Source: an uncultured Eubacteriales bacterium (lineage in GTDB: Bacteria; Bacillota; Clostridia; Oscillospirales; CAG-272). From it: 17,373 bases of DNA. Positions 5,893 through 13,043 of this stretch are shown piece after piece. The stretch is taken from the NCBI GenBank assembly GCA_905201895.1, contig CAJKPX010000042.1, positions 1-17,373 on the forward strand. The letters run 5' to 3'. Each line of letters opens with the position of its first letter. Position 1 is the stretch's first letter. The translations under genes and the position numbers were made by a program. The notes beneath the pieces were generated by a model that did not search any database, was not told where the DNA came from, and worked only from the letters and a program-made list of their open reading frames with translations.

Positions 5893-6975
5893 ATGTCCAA
5901 ATCGTTGGAGGTGCTGTCTGTTTGCATCTGTCTTTTTGTCCTGATCATGCTCGGCGCTTTTTGTGCCAAGCCCGCACTCATGCCCGTGCCGCCCACCGCC
6001 GAGCCGCCTCAAGGGGAGGAACCGCCTGCGGTTGATGCAGAGGAGCGCGGTACCGAGGGGCTGGAGTTTATTCTGCTATCGAACGGCACCTACGCGGTGC
6101 GTCGAGGCAGCGCCGTTGCCGATGAAAACGGTGTGATCGTGGTCCCCGCAAGCTACGAGGGAATCGCCGTGACCGAAATTTCCGACTCTGCCTTTTACGC
6201 ATACGATGATCTGCGCGAGATCAAAATTCCCGAGAGCGTTACGAGGATCGGGAAGAATGCCTTTGCCCATTGCAACCTTCTTTTGCAAATCACGTTGCCC
6301 GATCGGCTTTGTGTGATCGGGGACAGCGCGTTTTTTGCATGTGGGCTTCGGGAAATCACCGTTCCCGATTATGTCACCGAGATCGGCGATGATGCTTTTT
6401 CCCATTGCACGGCACTCAAAACGCTCAAGCTCGGCAAAAATCTGCGCACGATCGGGGCATATGCATTTGCAAATTGTGATGCGCTTGGTCGCGTGTCGAT
6501 CCCGAATCGTGTCACCACGCTCGGCGAGAACGCGTTTTCCAGTTGTGATCAGCTTCGTCAGGTTGTCATCGGCGACGCACTTGTCAGAATCCCCGCGTAT
6601 GCATTTTACTGCTGCTATAACCTGAACAACGTTACGGTTGGAAAGAATCTGATAGAGATCGAGGACAGGGCCTTTGCCTATTGCGATTTGACTTCATTCT
6701 GCGTTCCCGAGGGCGTTGTGTCGATCGGCTTCGAAATTCTTTGCAGCAATGATAGACTGGAATACATCGTCATTCCGCGCAGCTTGGAGCATTTCGGTCA
6801 CCATGCGCTCTGGACGATGGGACGCAGCCACGTCTATTACTGCGGTACCGAGGAGGAGTGGCACTTTGAACGTGATGAAGTGGGATACGGTGGATTTGTC
6901 TACTTTTACAGTGAGGAGGAGCCCACGAGCTGGAAGCATTGGCACTATATCAACGGCGATCCAGAGCCGTGGTAA
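5893..6975 (+). CDS. BspA-like leucine-rich-repeat surface protein, membrane-anchored
   Basis: A 360-residue protein with an N-terminal hydrophobic segment (residues about 7-23) ending in FCAKP, a Pro/Glu-rich linker (about 28-50), then about nine BspA/TpLRR-type repeats of about 23 residues. The pattern is AF..C..L..I.IP.SVT.IG, for example IKIPESVTRIGKNAFAHC. The C-terminal cap has VYYCGTEEEWHF and a WHYINGDPEPW ending that recurs in the next gene. Such proteins lie outside the membrane and bind host or bacterial ligands; the ligand is unknown. Cys24 sits where a lipoprotein Cys would be, but Phe at -1 does not fit a normal lipobox, so the segment may instead be an uncleaved anchor. The ATG at 5893 is preferred: AAGGAGG precedes it by five bases and the hydrophobic segment then sits at the N-terminus. 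It is probably cotranscribed with the paralogue 93 bases downstream. Confidence 0.88.
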   Translation: MSKSLEVLSVCICLFVLIMLGAFCAKPALMPVPPTAEPPQGEEPPAVDAEERGTEGLEFILLSNGTYAVRRGSAVADENGVIVVPASYEGIAVTEISDSAFYAYDDLREIKIPESVTRIGKNAFAHCNLLLQITLPDRLCVIGDSAFFACGLREITVPDYVTEIGDDAFSHCTALKTLKLGKNLRTIGAYAFANCDALGRVSIPNRVTTLGENAFSSCDQLRQVVIGDALVRIPAYAFYCCYNLNNVTVGKNLIEIEDRAFAYCDLTSFCVPEGVVSIGFEILCSNDRLEYIVIPRSLEHFGHHALWTMGRSHVYYCGTEEEWHFERDEVGYGGFVYFYSEEEPTSWKHWHYINGDPEPW

Positions 6976-7068
6976 TATGCGCTGTATCACCCAATCAAAG
7001 CATCTGTCAAACACGAACGAAGCATCATGAAACACGGTAAAAACATTTCCGAAGCAAGGAGGAACCTC

Positions 7069-8751
7069 ATGCAAAAACGCCGTCACCCGCTCCTGACGCT
7101 GTCCTGCGCCATCTTTTTGCTCGTCATTCTGCTTTTTTGTGCCAAGCCCGTGTGGGAGAAGGTCGAGCCGACCGACACCGCTCCAAAGGGCACCAAGGGG
7201 CTTGCCTATCACGCCTTGTCCGACGGGACGTACAGTGTTTCGGTGGGCTCGGCAACCAACGCCAAAAAGATCGTGATTCCGGAGGTCTATAACGGAAAAG
7301 CGGTCACGGCGATCGCCGACCGAGGCTTTGGCGGAGCGAGCAAGCTCGAGAAGATCACCATTCCCGACAGTGTGATCAAAATCGGAGACTTTGCCTTCAA
7401 TAATTGCTCCGAGCTGGTCACCGTCAAGCTCCCGCCGCATCTTGTGTGCATCGGCGCGCATGCATTTGCCGGATGCAAGGCGCTGTCCGAGCTGACTGTC
7501 CCCGACAGCGTGCTCAATCTCGGGGATGCCTGCTTCTTTGGCTGCACCAAGCTGGAGCGCGTCACATTGGGGGACGGCGTTGCGCAAATTGGCACGGACG
7601 TGTTTTTTGGATGCACCAAGCTCGCGTCGGTGGCGTTACCCGAAAATCTGACCGAGATCGGAGAGCGAGCGTTCTTTGGGTGCAAGGCACTTGCCGAGCT
7701 GACTGTCCCCGACAGTGTAACCGAGATTGGAGAGGCTGCCTTTTCGGGGTGTGCCAAGCTGGAGCGACTCGCGCTGGGCGATGGTGTGACCGTGATCGGC
7801 GCATATGCCTTTTCGGGATGCTCGAGCCTTACGGTTTCAACGCTTCCGAACTCACTCGTCGAGATTAGAGATTTTGCCTTTTCGGGATGTGCGGGCTTTG
7901 AACTGACCGAGTATGAGGGGATTTCCTATCTTGGTAGTCATGACAATCCCTATCATGTTGCAGTTGGGTTTTCTTCCTCTGCGACCGAGACCTCTGTGCC
8001 GGTTTTTCATCCCGATACCAAAATTATTCTCTACCGTGCCTTTCAGAAAAACGCATCCATCACCTCGCTTTCTTTCCCGAACGGACTGCTCAGCATCGGA
8101 GATAGCGCCTTTGAGGAATGCCGCACATTTGAGAATTGTCTGGTCATTCCCGACACAACCAAGGTGATCGGTGACTATGCGTTCAGGCTTATCTGCAGCC
8201 GAGCACTTCATCTCGGAAATTCGGTTGAACGGATTGGAGTGGAGGCTTTTTCAGGAGCAATGGGTCTGACCGCAATCGAGATTCCCGACAGCGTGACCGA
8301 GCTCGGAGAGTGCGCCTTTTATTCCTGCAAATCGGCCCAGACATTGACCATCGGCAACGGTCTGCGTGAGCTGGGGCGAGGTGTTTTCAAATCTTGCTCG
8401 AAGATTCGAGAGGTACGAATTCCTGATACTGTCAAAACGATTGCTTCCGAGGTGTTTTCCAACTGTAAGAGCCTGCATTGGGTGGTTGTACCCACAAGCG
8501 TGGAGCAGATCGACCAAGGCGCCTTTAGCGGTATGAATTTCCGCTCCGTCCTGATTTTCTATGAGGGCGATCGCGCGCAATGGTGGGCAAGCCACGGTAT
8601 GATTGACGAAACCGACGTGTTCTATTACAGTCAAGCCGAGCCAACCGAGAATCAATCTCTCTATTGGATCTATGTTAACGGAGAGCCGACACGGTGGCGC
8701 GATCTGGTCCCGTCCAACCCGCCTGTTTGGGAGGATGGCAGTAAAGGCTGA
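7069..8751 (+). CDS. BspA-like leucine-rich-repeat surface protein, larger paralogue
   Basis: A 560-residue paralogue of the preceding protein with the same plan: a basic N-terminus (MQKRRHP), a hydrophobic segment ending in FCAKP with Cys again at position 24, a short linker, the shared entry motif (GTKGL, SDGTYSV, then a YNGKAVTAI-type strand), about fifteen 23-residue leucine-rich repeats, and the cap ending YWIYVNGEPTRW. Repeats of the type LTVPDSVTEIGEAAFSGC alternate with LERLALGDGVTVIGAYAF. Residues around 140-235 show a 69-residue (three-repeat, 207-nt) internal duplication. Around residues 285-325 a less regular stretch interrupts the array. The ATG at 7069 is chosen because AAGGAGG lies six bases before it; an in-frame ATG at 7027 has no site. 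A surface adhesion or binding role is inferred from the family; no catalytic domain is present. Confidence 0.88.
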   Translation: MQKRRHPLLTLSCAIFLLVILLFCAKPVWEKVEPTDTAPKGTKGLAYHALSDGTYSVSVGSATNAKKIVIPEVYNGKAVTAIADRGFGGASKLEKITIPDSVIKIGDFAFNNCSELVTVKLPPHLVCIGAHAFAGCKALSELTVPDSVLNLGDACFFGCTKLERVTLGDGVAQIGTDVFFGCTKLASVALPENLTEIGERAFFGCKALAELTVPDSVTEIGEAAFSGCAKLERLALGDGVTVIGAYAFSGCSSLTVSTLPNSLVEIRDFAFSGCAGFELTEYEGISYLGSHDNPYHVAVGFSSSATETSVPVFHPDTKIILYRAFQKNASITSLSFPNGLLSIGDSAFEECRTFENCLVIPDTTKVIGDYAFRLICSRALHLGNSVERIGVEAFSGAMGLTAIEIPDSVTELGECAFYSCKSAQTLTIGNGLRELGRGVFKSCSKIREVRIPDTVKTIASEVFSNCKSLHWVVVPTSVEQIDQGAFSGMNFRSVLIFYEGDRAQWWASHGMIDETDVFYYSQAEPTENQSLYWIYVNGEPTRWRDLVPSNPPVWEDGSKG

Positions 8752-8800
8752 CCGCACTTTTGAATTGGAAAAAAATTTTTCGTTTCTCTTTCGGTTTTTC

Positions 8801-8829
8801 TTGACAATTGAACCCGATGGGGGTATAAT
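8801..8829 (+). promoter_or_regulatory. Consensus housekeeping promoter
   Basis: TTGACA (8801-8806) and TATAAT (8824-8829) at the ideal 17-bp spacing, both perfect matches to consensus. Transcription would begin near 8836, giving a leader of about 90 bases with a small CCCGC/GCGGG hairpin (around 8870-8890). Predicts strong expression of the downstream gene. Confidence 0.9.
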
Positions 8830-8925
8830 ATAAGGGTGATATGAAAGTTCACAGTTCTAAACTTGCAAGGCCCGCGCTCATCCTGCGGGAGCGGTGCTTT
8901 GTGTAAAGAAAGGGTTTGATAACAA

Positions 8926-10131
8926 ATGAACAAAAAAGAACGCAGAGTTGGTACGGTTTCGCGCGGTATCCGTTGTCCCATTATCCGTGAGGGTGACGAT
9001 CTTGCCGCAATCGTGACCGACAGTGTGCTGGAAGCGGCCCAAGCAGAGGGCTTTGAACTCCACGACCGCGACGTCATCTCGATGACCGAGTCGATCGTTG
9101 CACGCGCACAGGGAAACTATGCATCGGTTGATGCGATTGCCGAGGATGTGCGCCGCAAGCTTGGCGGCGGAACCGTCGGAGTTCTGTTCCCGATCTTCTC
9201 GCGTAACCGTTTTGCAATCTGTCTGCGCGGCATTGCCAAGGGCGCGAAAAAAATCGTGCTCATGTTCAGCTACCCCTCCGACGAGGTTGGTAACTCGATG
9301 ATCACGCTCGATCAGATCGACGCAGCAGGGGTCAATCCTTACAGCGACGTGCTCTCTCTCGAGCGCTACCGCGAGCTCTTTGGCTATGACACCAAGCTCG
9401 AATTCACGGGCGTGGACTACGTGGAATATTATTCCGAGCTGATCCGCTCCTGCGGTGCCGAGGTTGAGATCGTGTTTGCAAACCAGGCAAAGGCGATCCT
9501 GGACTACGCCGATTGCATCCTCACCTGCGATATTCACACCCGTGAGCGCACCAAGCGTATTCTCAAGGCTGCCGGTGCCAAGGTTGTTTGCGGTCTGGAC
9601 GATATCCTCAACGCTCCCGTCAACGGTAGCGGCTGCAACGAAAAATACGGTCTGCTCGGCTCGAATAAATCGAACGAGGACACGGTAAAGCTGTTCCCCA
9701 GAGAGTGCACCGATCTCGTTTACGACATCCAGGCACGCGTGCTGAAGGCAACAGGCAAGCACGTGGAGGTCATGGTTTACGGTGACGGCGCGTTCAAGGA
9801 CCCCAAGGGCAAGATCTGGGAGCTCGCCGACCCGGTTGTGTCTCCCGCATTCACCGAGGGACTTGTTGGAACGCCCAATGAGCTCAAGCTCAAGTATCTT
9901 GCCGATAATGACTACAAGGATCTGAGCGGCGAGGCGCTCAAGAAGGCAATCTCCGAGAGCATCCGTGCAAAGACCAACGAGTCGCTCGTTGGCAACATGG
10001 CGGCGCAGGGAACCACCCCCCGTCAGCTTACCGACCTGATCGGCTCGCTTTGCGACCTGACCAGCGGCTCGGGCGACAAGGGAACCCCCGTTGTGCTCGT
10101 GCAGGGCTATTTCGATAACTACACCACCTGA
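8926..10131 (+). CDS. Coenzyme F420-0:L-glutamate ligase (CofE/FbiB-N)-like protein
   Basis: A 401-residue protein recognised as the F420 ligase family: the N-terminal pattern GIRCPIIREGDDLAAIV followed by GFELHDRDVISMTESIVARA matches the PI.(P/E)GDDL...L.DGDV...ve.IVSKA(E/Q)G signature of CofE. In archaea and actinobacteria that enzyme uses GTP to add glutamate to F420-0. This version is longer than CofE (about 250 residues) and carries strongly patterned C-terminal sequence (VEVMVYGDGAFKDP, NMAAQGTTPRQLTDLIGS, LTSGSGDKGTP). No F420 biosynthesis or F420-dependent gene is nearby, and the host looks like a gut Clostridia, where F420 is not expected, so the substrate may differ. Start at ATG 8926 with a weak GAAAGGG site 11 bases upstream. 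Single-gene unit between a consensus promoter and a strong terminator. Confidence 0.75.
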   Translation: MNKKERRVGTVSRGIRCPIIREGDDLAAIVTDSVLEAAQAEGFELHDRDVISMTESIVARAQGNYASVDAIAEDVRRKLGGGTVGVLFPIFSRNRFAICLRGIAKGAKKIVLMFSYPSDEVGNSMITLDQIDAAGVNPYSDVLSLERYRELFGYDTKLEFTGVDYVEYYSELIRSCGAEVEIVFANQAKAILDYADCILTCDIHTRERTKRILKAAGAKVVCGLDDILNAPVNGSGCNEKYGLLGSNKSNEDTVKLFPRECTDLVYDIQARVLKATGKHVEVMVYGDGAFKDPKGKIWELADPVVSPAFTEGLVGTPNELKLKYLADNDYKDLSGEALKKAISESIRAKTNESLVGNMAAQGTTPRQLTDLIGSLCDLTSGSGDKGTPVVLVQGYFDNYTT

Positions 10132-10141
10132 TAAAGGTTTT

Positions 10142-10176
10142 GGGGACGCATTTTCGGTGCGTCCCCTCTTTTTTTC
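10142..10176 (+). terminator. Intrinsic terminator after the F420-ligase-like gene
   Basis: GGGGACGCA (10142-10150) pairs perfectly with TGCGTCCCC (10158-10166), then CTC and a run of seven T's. It begins 10 bases after the stop codon. Confidence 0.95.
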
Positions 10177-10227
10177 TTTTCTCGTTATTTTTTTAACGAA
10201 AAACCGCGACTTTTTTTGCATAACGTC

Positions 10228-10256
10228 TTGATTTTTTGATGAAAATATATTAAAAT
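10228..10256 (+). promoter_or_regulatory. Promoter for pfkA
   Basis: TTGATT (10228-10233) and TAAAAT (10251-10256), 17 bp apart in an AT-rich stretch. The predicted start near 10263 gives a leader of about 68 bases. Confidence 0.7.
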
Positions 10257-10330
10257 AGTAACGATTAGAAAAAAATGAGAAAATTTCCTCGACGGGAGTC
10301 CCGACGCAGGAAAGAGAAAGGATGCTTCAA

Positions 10331-11407
10331 ATGGCAAAATTCAGAAAGATTGGTATTTTGACCTCGGGTGGAGATGCACCCGGAATGAACGTCTGCGTGA
10401 AGGCAGTCGTAAACAAGGCAGAGTCGCTCGGCATCGACGTGATCGGTGTGGTTGGAGGCTATGCAGGCTTGATCAAGGGAGACCTGATCGACCTGACGCC
10501 CAAGAGCGTTGCAAACGTGATCAGCCAGAGCGGCACGATGCTCTATTCGAGCCGTTGCCCCGAGTTTGCAACCGAGGAGGGCATGGCAAAGGCGATCGAA
10601 ACCTGCAAAAAGAATGAGATCGACGCACTCGTGTGCATCGGCGGCGACGGAACCTTCCGCGGTGCCACCGACATGACCTTCCGCGGCATTCCCTCGATCG
10701 GACTGCCCGGCACGATCGACAACGATATCACCGCAACCGACTACACCATCGGCTTGGATACATCCATCAACACAACGGTGAACATGATCGACAACCTGCG
10801 TGACACCTGCGAATCTCACGAGAGACTCGTTGTGGTTGAGGTTATGGGACGTGACTGCGGACAGATCGCGCTCTATTCCGCGATCGCATCGGGTGCAGTT
10901 GCAGTTGCAGTTCCCGAGGTGCCCTTCGATGAGGCTGCAGCAATTGAGAAGATCAAAACGCTGCGTGCGAACGGCAAGAGAGGCATGATCGTTGTGGTTT
11001 CCGAGGGTGTGTTCAATCCCGACGGCTCGCCCTATTCCGAAACGCTCACCGCGCGCATCAAGGAGCAAACCGGCGTGGAGGCAAAGTTCTACCGTCCCGC
11101 ACACACCGTTCGCGGCGGCAAGCCCACCATGAAGGATCGCACCGTTGCGGCTGAAATGGCAACCAAGGCAGTTGACCTGCTCGTTGAGGGCAAGAGCAAT
11201 CGCGTGATGTGCCAGATCGACGGCAAGGTGGTTGACGTGGACATCGCGTTTGCACTCATCGCCGACCGTATGTATAAGAACAAGCTCAAGCCCGGCGACC
11301 TCGACAAGTTCACGCCCGAGCAGATCGAGAAAATGAAGGCGCTCAAGGCAAAGCGCGAGGAAGAAGTGCTCAACCTCTACAAGGTTGCCTCCGAGATCGG
11401 ATTTTGA
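10331..11407 (+). CDS. pfkA: ATP-dependent 6-phosphofructokinase
   Basis: Phosphorylates fructose 6-phosphate to fructose 1,6-bisphosphate, the committing step of glycolysis. 358 residues. Visible motifs: GILTSGGDAPGMN (nucleotide loop), CIGGDGTF at 102-109, LPGTIDND at 125-132 with catalytic Asp130, and VMGRDCG (171-177) for sugar-phosphate binding. The Gly residues at the positions equivalent to E. coli Gly104 (GGDG) and Gly124 (PGTIDND) mark an ATP-type enzyme; pyrophosphate-dependent ones carry Asp and Lys there. The protein is longer than E. coli PfkA (320), with a charged lysine/glutamate-rich C-terminus. Start: AAAGG at 10317-10321 is nine bases from the ATG at 10331, but abuts the upstream in-frame ATG at 10322, so 10331 is preferred. 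A repeat hairpin begins 15 bases after the stop. Confidence 0.95.
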   Translation: MAKFRKIGILTSGGDAPGMNVCVKAVVNKAESLGIDVIGVVGGYAGLIKGDLIDLTPKSVANVISQSGTMLYSSRCPEFATEEGMAKAIETCKKNEIDALVCIGGDGTFRGATDMTFRGIPSIGLPGTIDNDITATDYTIGLDTSINTTVNMIDNLRDTCESHERLVVVEVMGRDCGQIALYSAIASGAVAVAVPEVPFDEAAAIEKIKTLRANGKRGMIVVVSEGVFNPDGSPYSETLTARIKEQTGVEAKFYRPAHTVRGGKPTMKDRTVAAEMATKAVDLLVEGKSNRVMCQIDGKVVDVDIAFALIADRMYKNKLKPGDLDKFTPEQIEKMKALKAKREEEVLNLYKVASEIGF

Positions 11408-11730
11408 TTGAAACGATATAATGCAGGGGGAGGGGAAACTTCTTTCAAGAAGTTTCCCCTCCCCCTGCACCCCCACCCTTTCAAGAACTTTTCCAAAGGT
11501 GGATAAAGACGTCAAGGGCGGTTTTTATAGCTCAAGATATAGGTACTGCCGAGAGGCGTTGCGATGCCATTCACCCTTTTTCAAGACCCTTGCGTAGAGG
11601 CTCGCCGAGTTCAACCTGTTTTGTCTCGAATAGGGTCATCGGATCTCATGAAAGATCGGTTTTTGTTCTGCTTGTCCGAAGAAAATGGGAAAAAAGATAA
11701 AATTTTTGGAAACTTTTTTTCAAAAAACTC
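11408..11730. other. Intergenic region between pfkA and the rpsT promoter
   Basis: Besides the repeat copy at 11422-11560 no gene is visible. An open frame covering much of the region runs on into rpsT in another frame and lacks a ribosome binding site. CGGATCT (11639-11645) and AGATCGG (11652-11658) can pair with one mismatch and are followed by five T's, a weak terminator candidate. Confidence 0.4.
11422..11560 (+). repeat. Dispersed repeat copy D, most complete copy in the window
   Basis: A perfect 23-bp palindrome (arms 11422-11444 and 11447-11469, centre TC) starts 15 bases after the pfkA stop. The tail follows: C-rich run, CCCTTTCAAGAACTTTTCC (11477-11495), GGTGGAT (11499-11505), CTCAAGATA (11531-11539), TACTGCCGA (11544-11552) and GGCGTT (11555-11560). 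Most of the tail modules are shared with copy A1 in the same order and at similar spacing. No long T-run follows the palindrome directly, so if it terminates transcription it is not a canonical intrinsic terminator. Confidence 0.85.
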
Positions 11731-11759
11731 TTGCAATTTCGAGCGATGTGTGGTAAACT
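11731..11759 (+). promoter_or_regulatory. Promoter for rpsT
   Basis: TTGCAA (11731-11736) and TAAACT (11754-11759) with a 17-bp spacer. The leader is about 85 bases long and holds a GCGC-bounded small hairpin before the strong AGGGAGGTG site. S20 genes are often translationally autoregulated, but no specific S20-binding element was recognised. Confidence 0.6.
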
Positions 11760-11850
11760 ATATTAGTATATGGATGAAAGCCGAGCGCACCCTCTCAGGC
11801 GCCGCTTTTCAAGTATCATTTCTTCAAAATTTTAAGGGAGGTGAACAAAC

Positions 11851-12117
11851 ATGCCGAATATCAAGTCCGCGAAAAAGAGAGTTCGCATCATCGAAACCAA
11901 AACTCTCCAGAACAAGATGCACCGCACCGCACTCAAGACTGAGATCAAGAAGTACGAGGCTGCTCTGGCTTCGGGTGATATGGCAGCCGCACAGGCAGCT
12001 TACAAAGCAGCTGTGAAGAAGGTTGACCAGGCAGCTGCTTACGGTATCATCCACAAGAACGCTGCTGCGCACAAGAAGAGCCAGTTTACCAAGAAGCTCA
12101 GCGCAATGAGCAAGTAA
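11851..12117 (+). CDS. rpsT: 30S ribosomal protein S20
   Basis: 88 residues, the usual length for S20, with the family's start MPNIKSAKKRVRI and an all-helical, Lys/Ala-rich body (TALKTEIKKYEAAL, AAYKAAVKKVDQAAAYGIIHKNAAAHKKSQFTKKL split by a short turn). It binds 16S rRNA early in 30S assembly. The start is fixed by AAGGGAGGTGA upstream of the ATG. A single-gene unit with its own promoter and terminator, the usual arrangement for rpsT. Confidence 0.97.
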   Translation: MPNIKSAKKRVRIIETKTLQNKMHRTALKTEIKKYEAALASGDMAAAQAAYKAAVKKVDQAAAYGIIHKNAAAHKKSQFTKKLSAMSK

Positions 12118-12170
12118 TCAAAAGTTATACCAATGCGAGCGGAATAACCCACCGAACGCAGAAGAAAATA

Positions 12171-12199
12171 CGCAACGGCTTCGGCTGTTGCGTTTTTTC
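12171..12199 (+). terminator. Intrinsic terminator after rpsT
   Basis: CGCAACGGC (12171-12179) pairs with GCTGTTGCG (12184-12192) around a stable TTCG tetraloop, followed by six T's. Confidence 0.93.
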
Positions 12200-12253
12200 T
12201 TTTCTGTCTGACGGAGCAGCGGCATGAAATTTTTGCATCAGGAGCACGGCATC

Positions 12254-12282
12254 TTGACAAAATCGCATTTTGATGGTATGAT
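12254..12282 (+). promoter_or_regulatory. Promoter for mgsA
   Basis: TTGACA (12254-12259) and TATGAT (12277-12282) exactly 17 bp apart. The predicted start near 12289 gives a leader of about 35 bases ending in AGGAGG. Confidence 0.85.
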
Positions 12283-12323
12283 AAATAGGAACCTTGAATT
12301 GATAAAATACAGGAGGCATGACC

Positions 12324-12704
12324 ATGAAGATCGCATTGATTGCACACGATAAAAAGAAGGGTGACATGATCGAGCTGTCGAAAAAATACCGCGAGGTGCT
12401 GGGCGAGCACGAGCTCTATGCAACCGGAACCACGGGTACACTTATCATGGGTGAGACGGGACTGCCGATCCACCGCATGAAAAGCGGTCCGATGGGCGGC
12501 GACCAGCAGATCGGCGCCATGCTTGCAAACGGAGAGCTGCATCTGATCATCTTTTTGCGCGATCCGCTCACCGCGCAGCCACACGAGCCCGACGTTTCGG
12601 CTCTGCTTCGCCTGTGTGACGTGCAGTCGATTCCGCTTGCCACCAACGTCAACAGCGCCGTAATCATGCTTGAGTCGCTCAAAAACGGCGTTTGGCCGGC
12701 TTAA
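12324..12704 (+). CDS. mgsA: Methylglyoxal synthase
   Basis: Converts dihydroxyacetone phosphate to methylglyoxal and phosphate, a glycolytic bypass used when sugar phosphates build up. 126 residues, slightly shorter than the E. coli enzyme (152). Every active-site position matches E. coli with a constant offset of 11: His8 (His19), Asp60 in GPMGGDQQIGA (Asp71), Asp80 in FLRDPLTAQPHEPD (Asp91), His87 (His98) and Asp90 (Asp101). The phosphate loop ATGTTGTLI is intact. The ATG at 12324 is preferred because AGGAGG (12311-12316) is seven bases upstream; the in-frame ATG at 12318 would leave only one base of spacing. No strong terminator follows, so transcription may run into the structured element before cysK. 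Confidence 0.95.
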   Translation: MKIALIAHDKKKGDMIELSKKYREVLGEHELYATGTTGTLIMGETGLPIHRMKSGPMGGDQQIGAMLANGELHLIIFLRDPLTAQPHEPDVSALLRLCDVQSIPLATNVNSAVIMLESLKNGVWPA

Positions 12705-12715
12705 TTTTTGCATAC

Positions 12716-13029
12716 GGTCGGAGGAAAACGCGAGGTCTACCGTTAGCCGAGGCAGAAGAGGATGAACCCGCCCCAAAGCCTGAATTTTTAGCGCTTTCGG
12801 CGTTTTCCTCTCTTGCAAGGTATCAACCTTGCTGCGCTCGGCTAACACCAAAATCATCATAAAACTTCAGGCTCTGGGGTTCTGCGAAGTTTTAAGAGAA
12901 GCCATTTTTTGTCAGGCAAAGGAAAATTTTGCAGTTATATACCAATATGACAAGAAATTTTCCTGCAGTATGGCGAAAAAGGGCTCTCTTAAAACCGAGT
13001 TCAACCTCTTCTGCCTCGGCTACCCGACC
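12716..13029 (+). ncRNA. Large structured element before cysK: candidate cis-regulatory RNA or palindromic repeat
   Basis: Nested inverted repeats fill the gap between mgsA and cysK. Outer pair: GGTCGG (12716-12721) with CCGACC (13024-13029). Closing stem: 12742-12767 with 12999-13023, including 17 uninterrupted pairs (AGCCGAGGCAGAAGAGG). Inside it: 12771-12784 with 12866-12879 (13 of 14 pairs), enclosing the hairpin GCAAGGT/ACCTTGC (12815-12832); and 12889-12903 with 12982-12995 (14 pairs, one bulge), enclosing GGAAAATTT/AAATTTTCC (12921-12963). Two further perfect matches compete with these: 12721-12731 with 12800-12810 (11 bp) and 12742-12751 with 12837-12846 (10 bp). The structure ends directly before the AAGGAGG of cysK. 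No T-box, SAM or other leader motif known to me was found. It may be a riboregulator, or a repeat element that landed here. The strand is set by context only. Confidence 0.5.
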
Positions 13030-13043
13030 AAGGAGGAATACCC

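Noticed and set aside
8878..11515. Long minus-strand frames opposite the F420-ligase-like gene and pfkA
   Set aside because: Both are shadows of strongly recognisable plus-strand genes and extend across terminators and promoters.
11564..12016. 150-codon frame running into rpsT
   Set aside because: No ribosome binding site, low-complexity start in the repeat region and out-of-frame overlap with rpsT.
12292..12303. 12-base match CCTTGAATTGAT to 1143-1154
   Set aside because: It covers the AT-rich leader and only part of the inverted repeat, and the GTAAAATCAATT core is not complete; judged chance.
12685..12710. Terminator overlapping the mgsA stop codon
   Set aside because: Only a 4-bp CGGC/GCCG stem before TTAATTTTT; too weak to call.
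12039..12860. 273-codon minus-strand frame across mgsA and the rpsT end
   Set aside because: Overlaps two certain genes and two regulatory signals; no ribosome binding site before its start. Part of it reads through the palindromic cysK leader, which explains the regular look.
12716..13029. RNase P RNA, tmRNA or 6S RNA at this position
   Set aside because: GAGGAAAACGC at 12721 superficially resembles the RNase P start, but the other conserved regions are missing. No tRNA-like end and tag frame, and no long rod with a central bubble, fit tmRNA or 6S RNA.
12705..13043. T-box or SAM-type leader before cysK
   Set aside because: I looked for the T-box consensus near GGTGG-ACCGCG, an antiterminator/terminator pair with U-run, and the SAM-leader conserved core; none is present.
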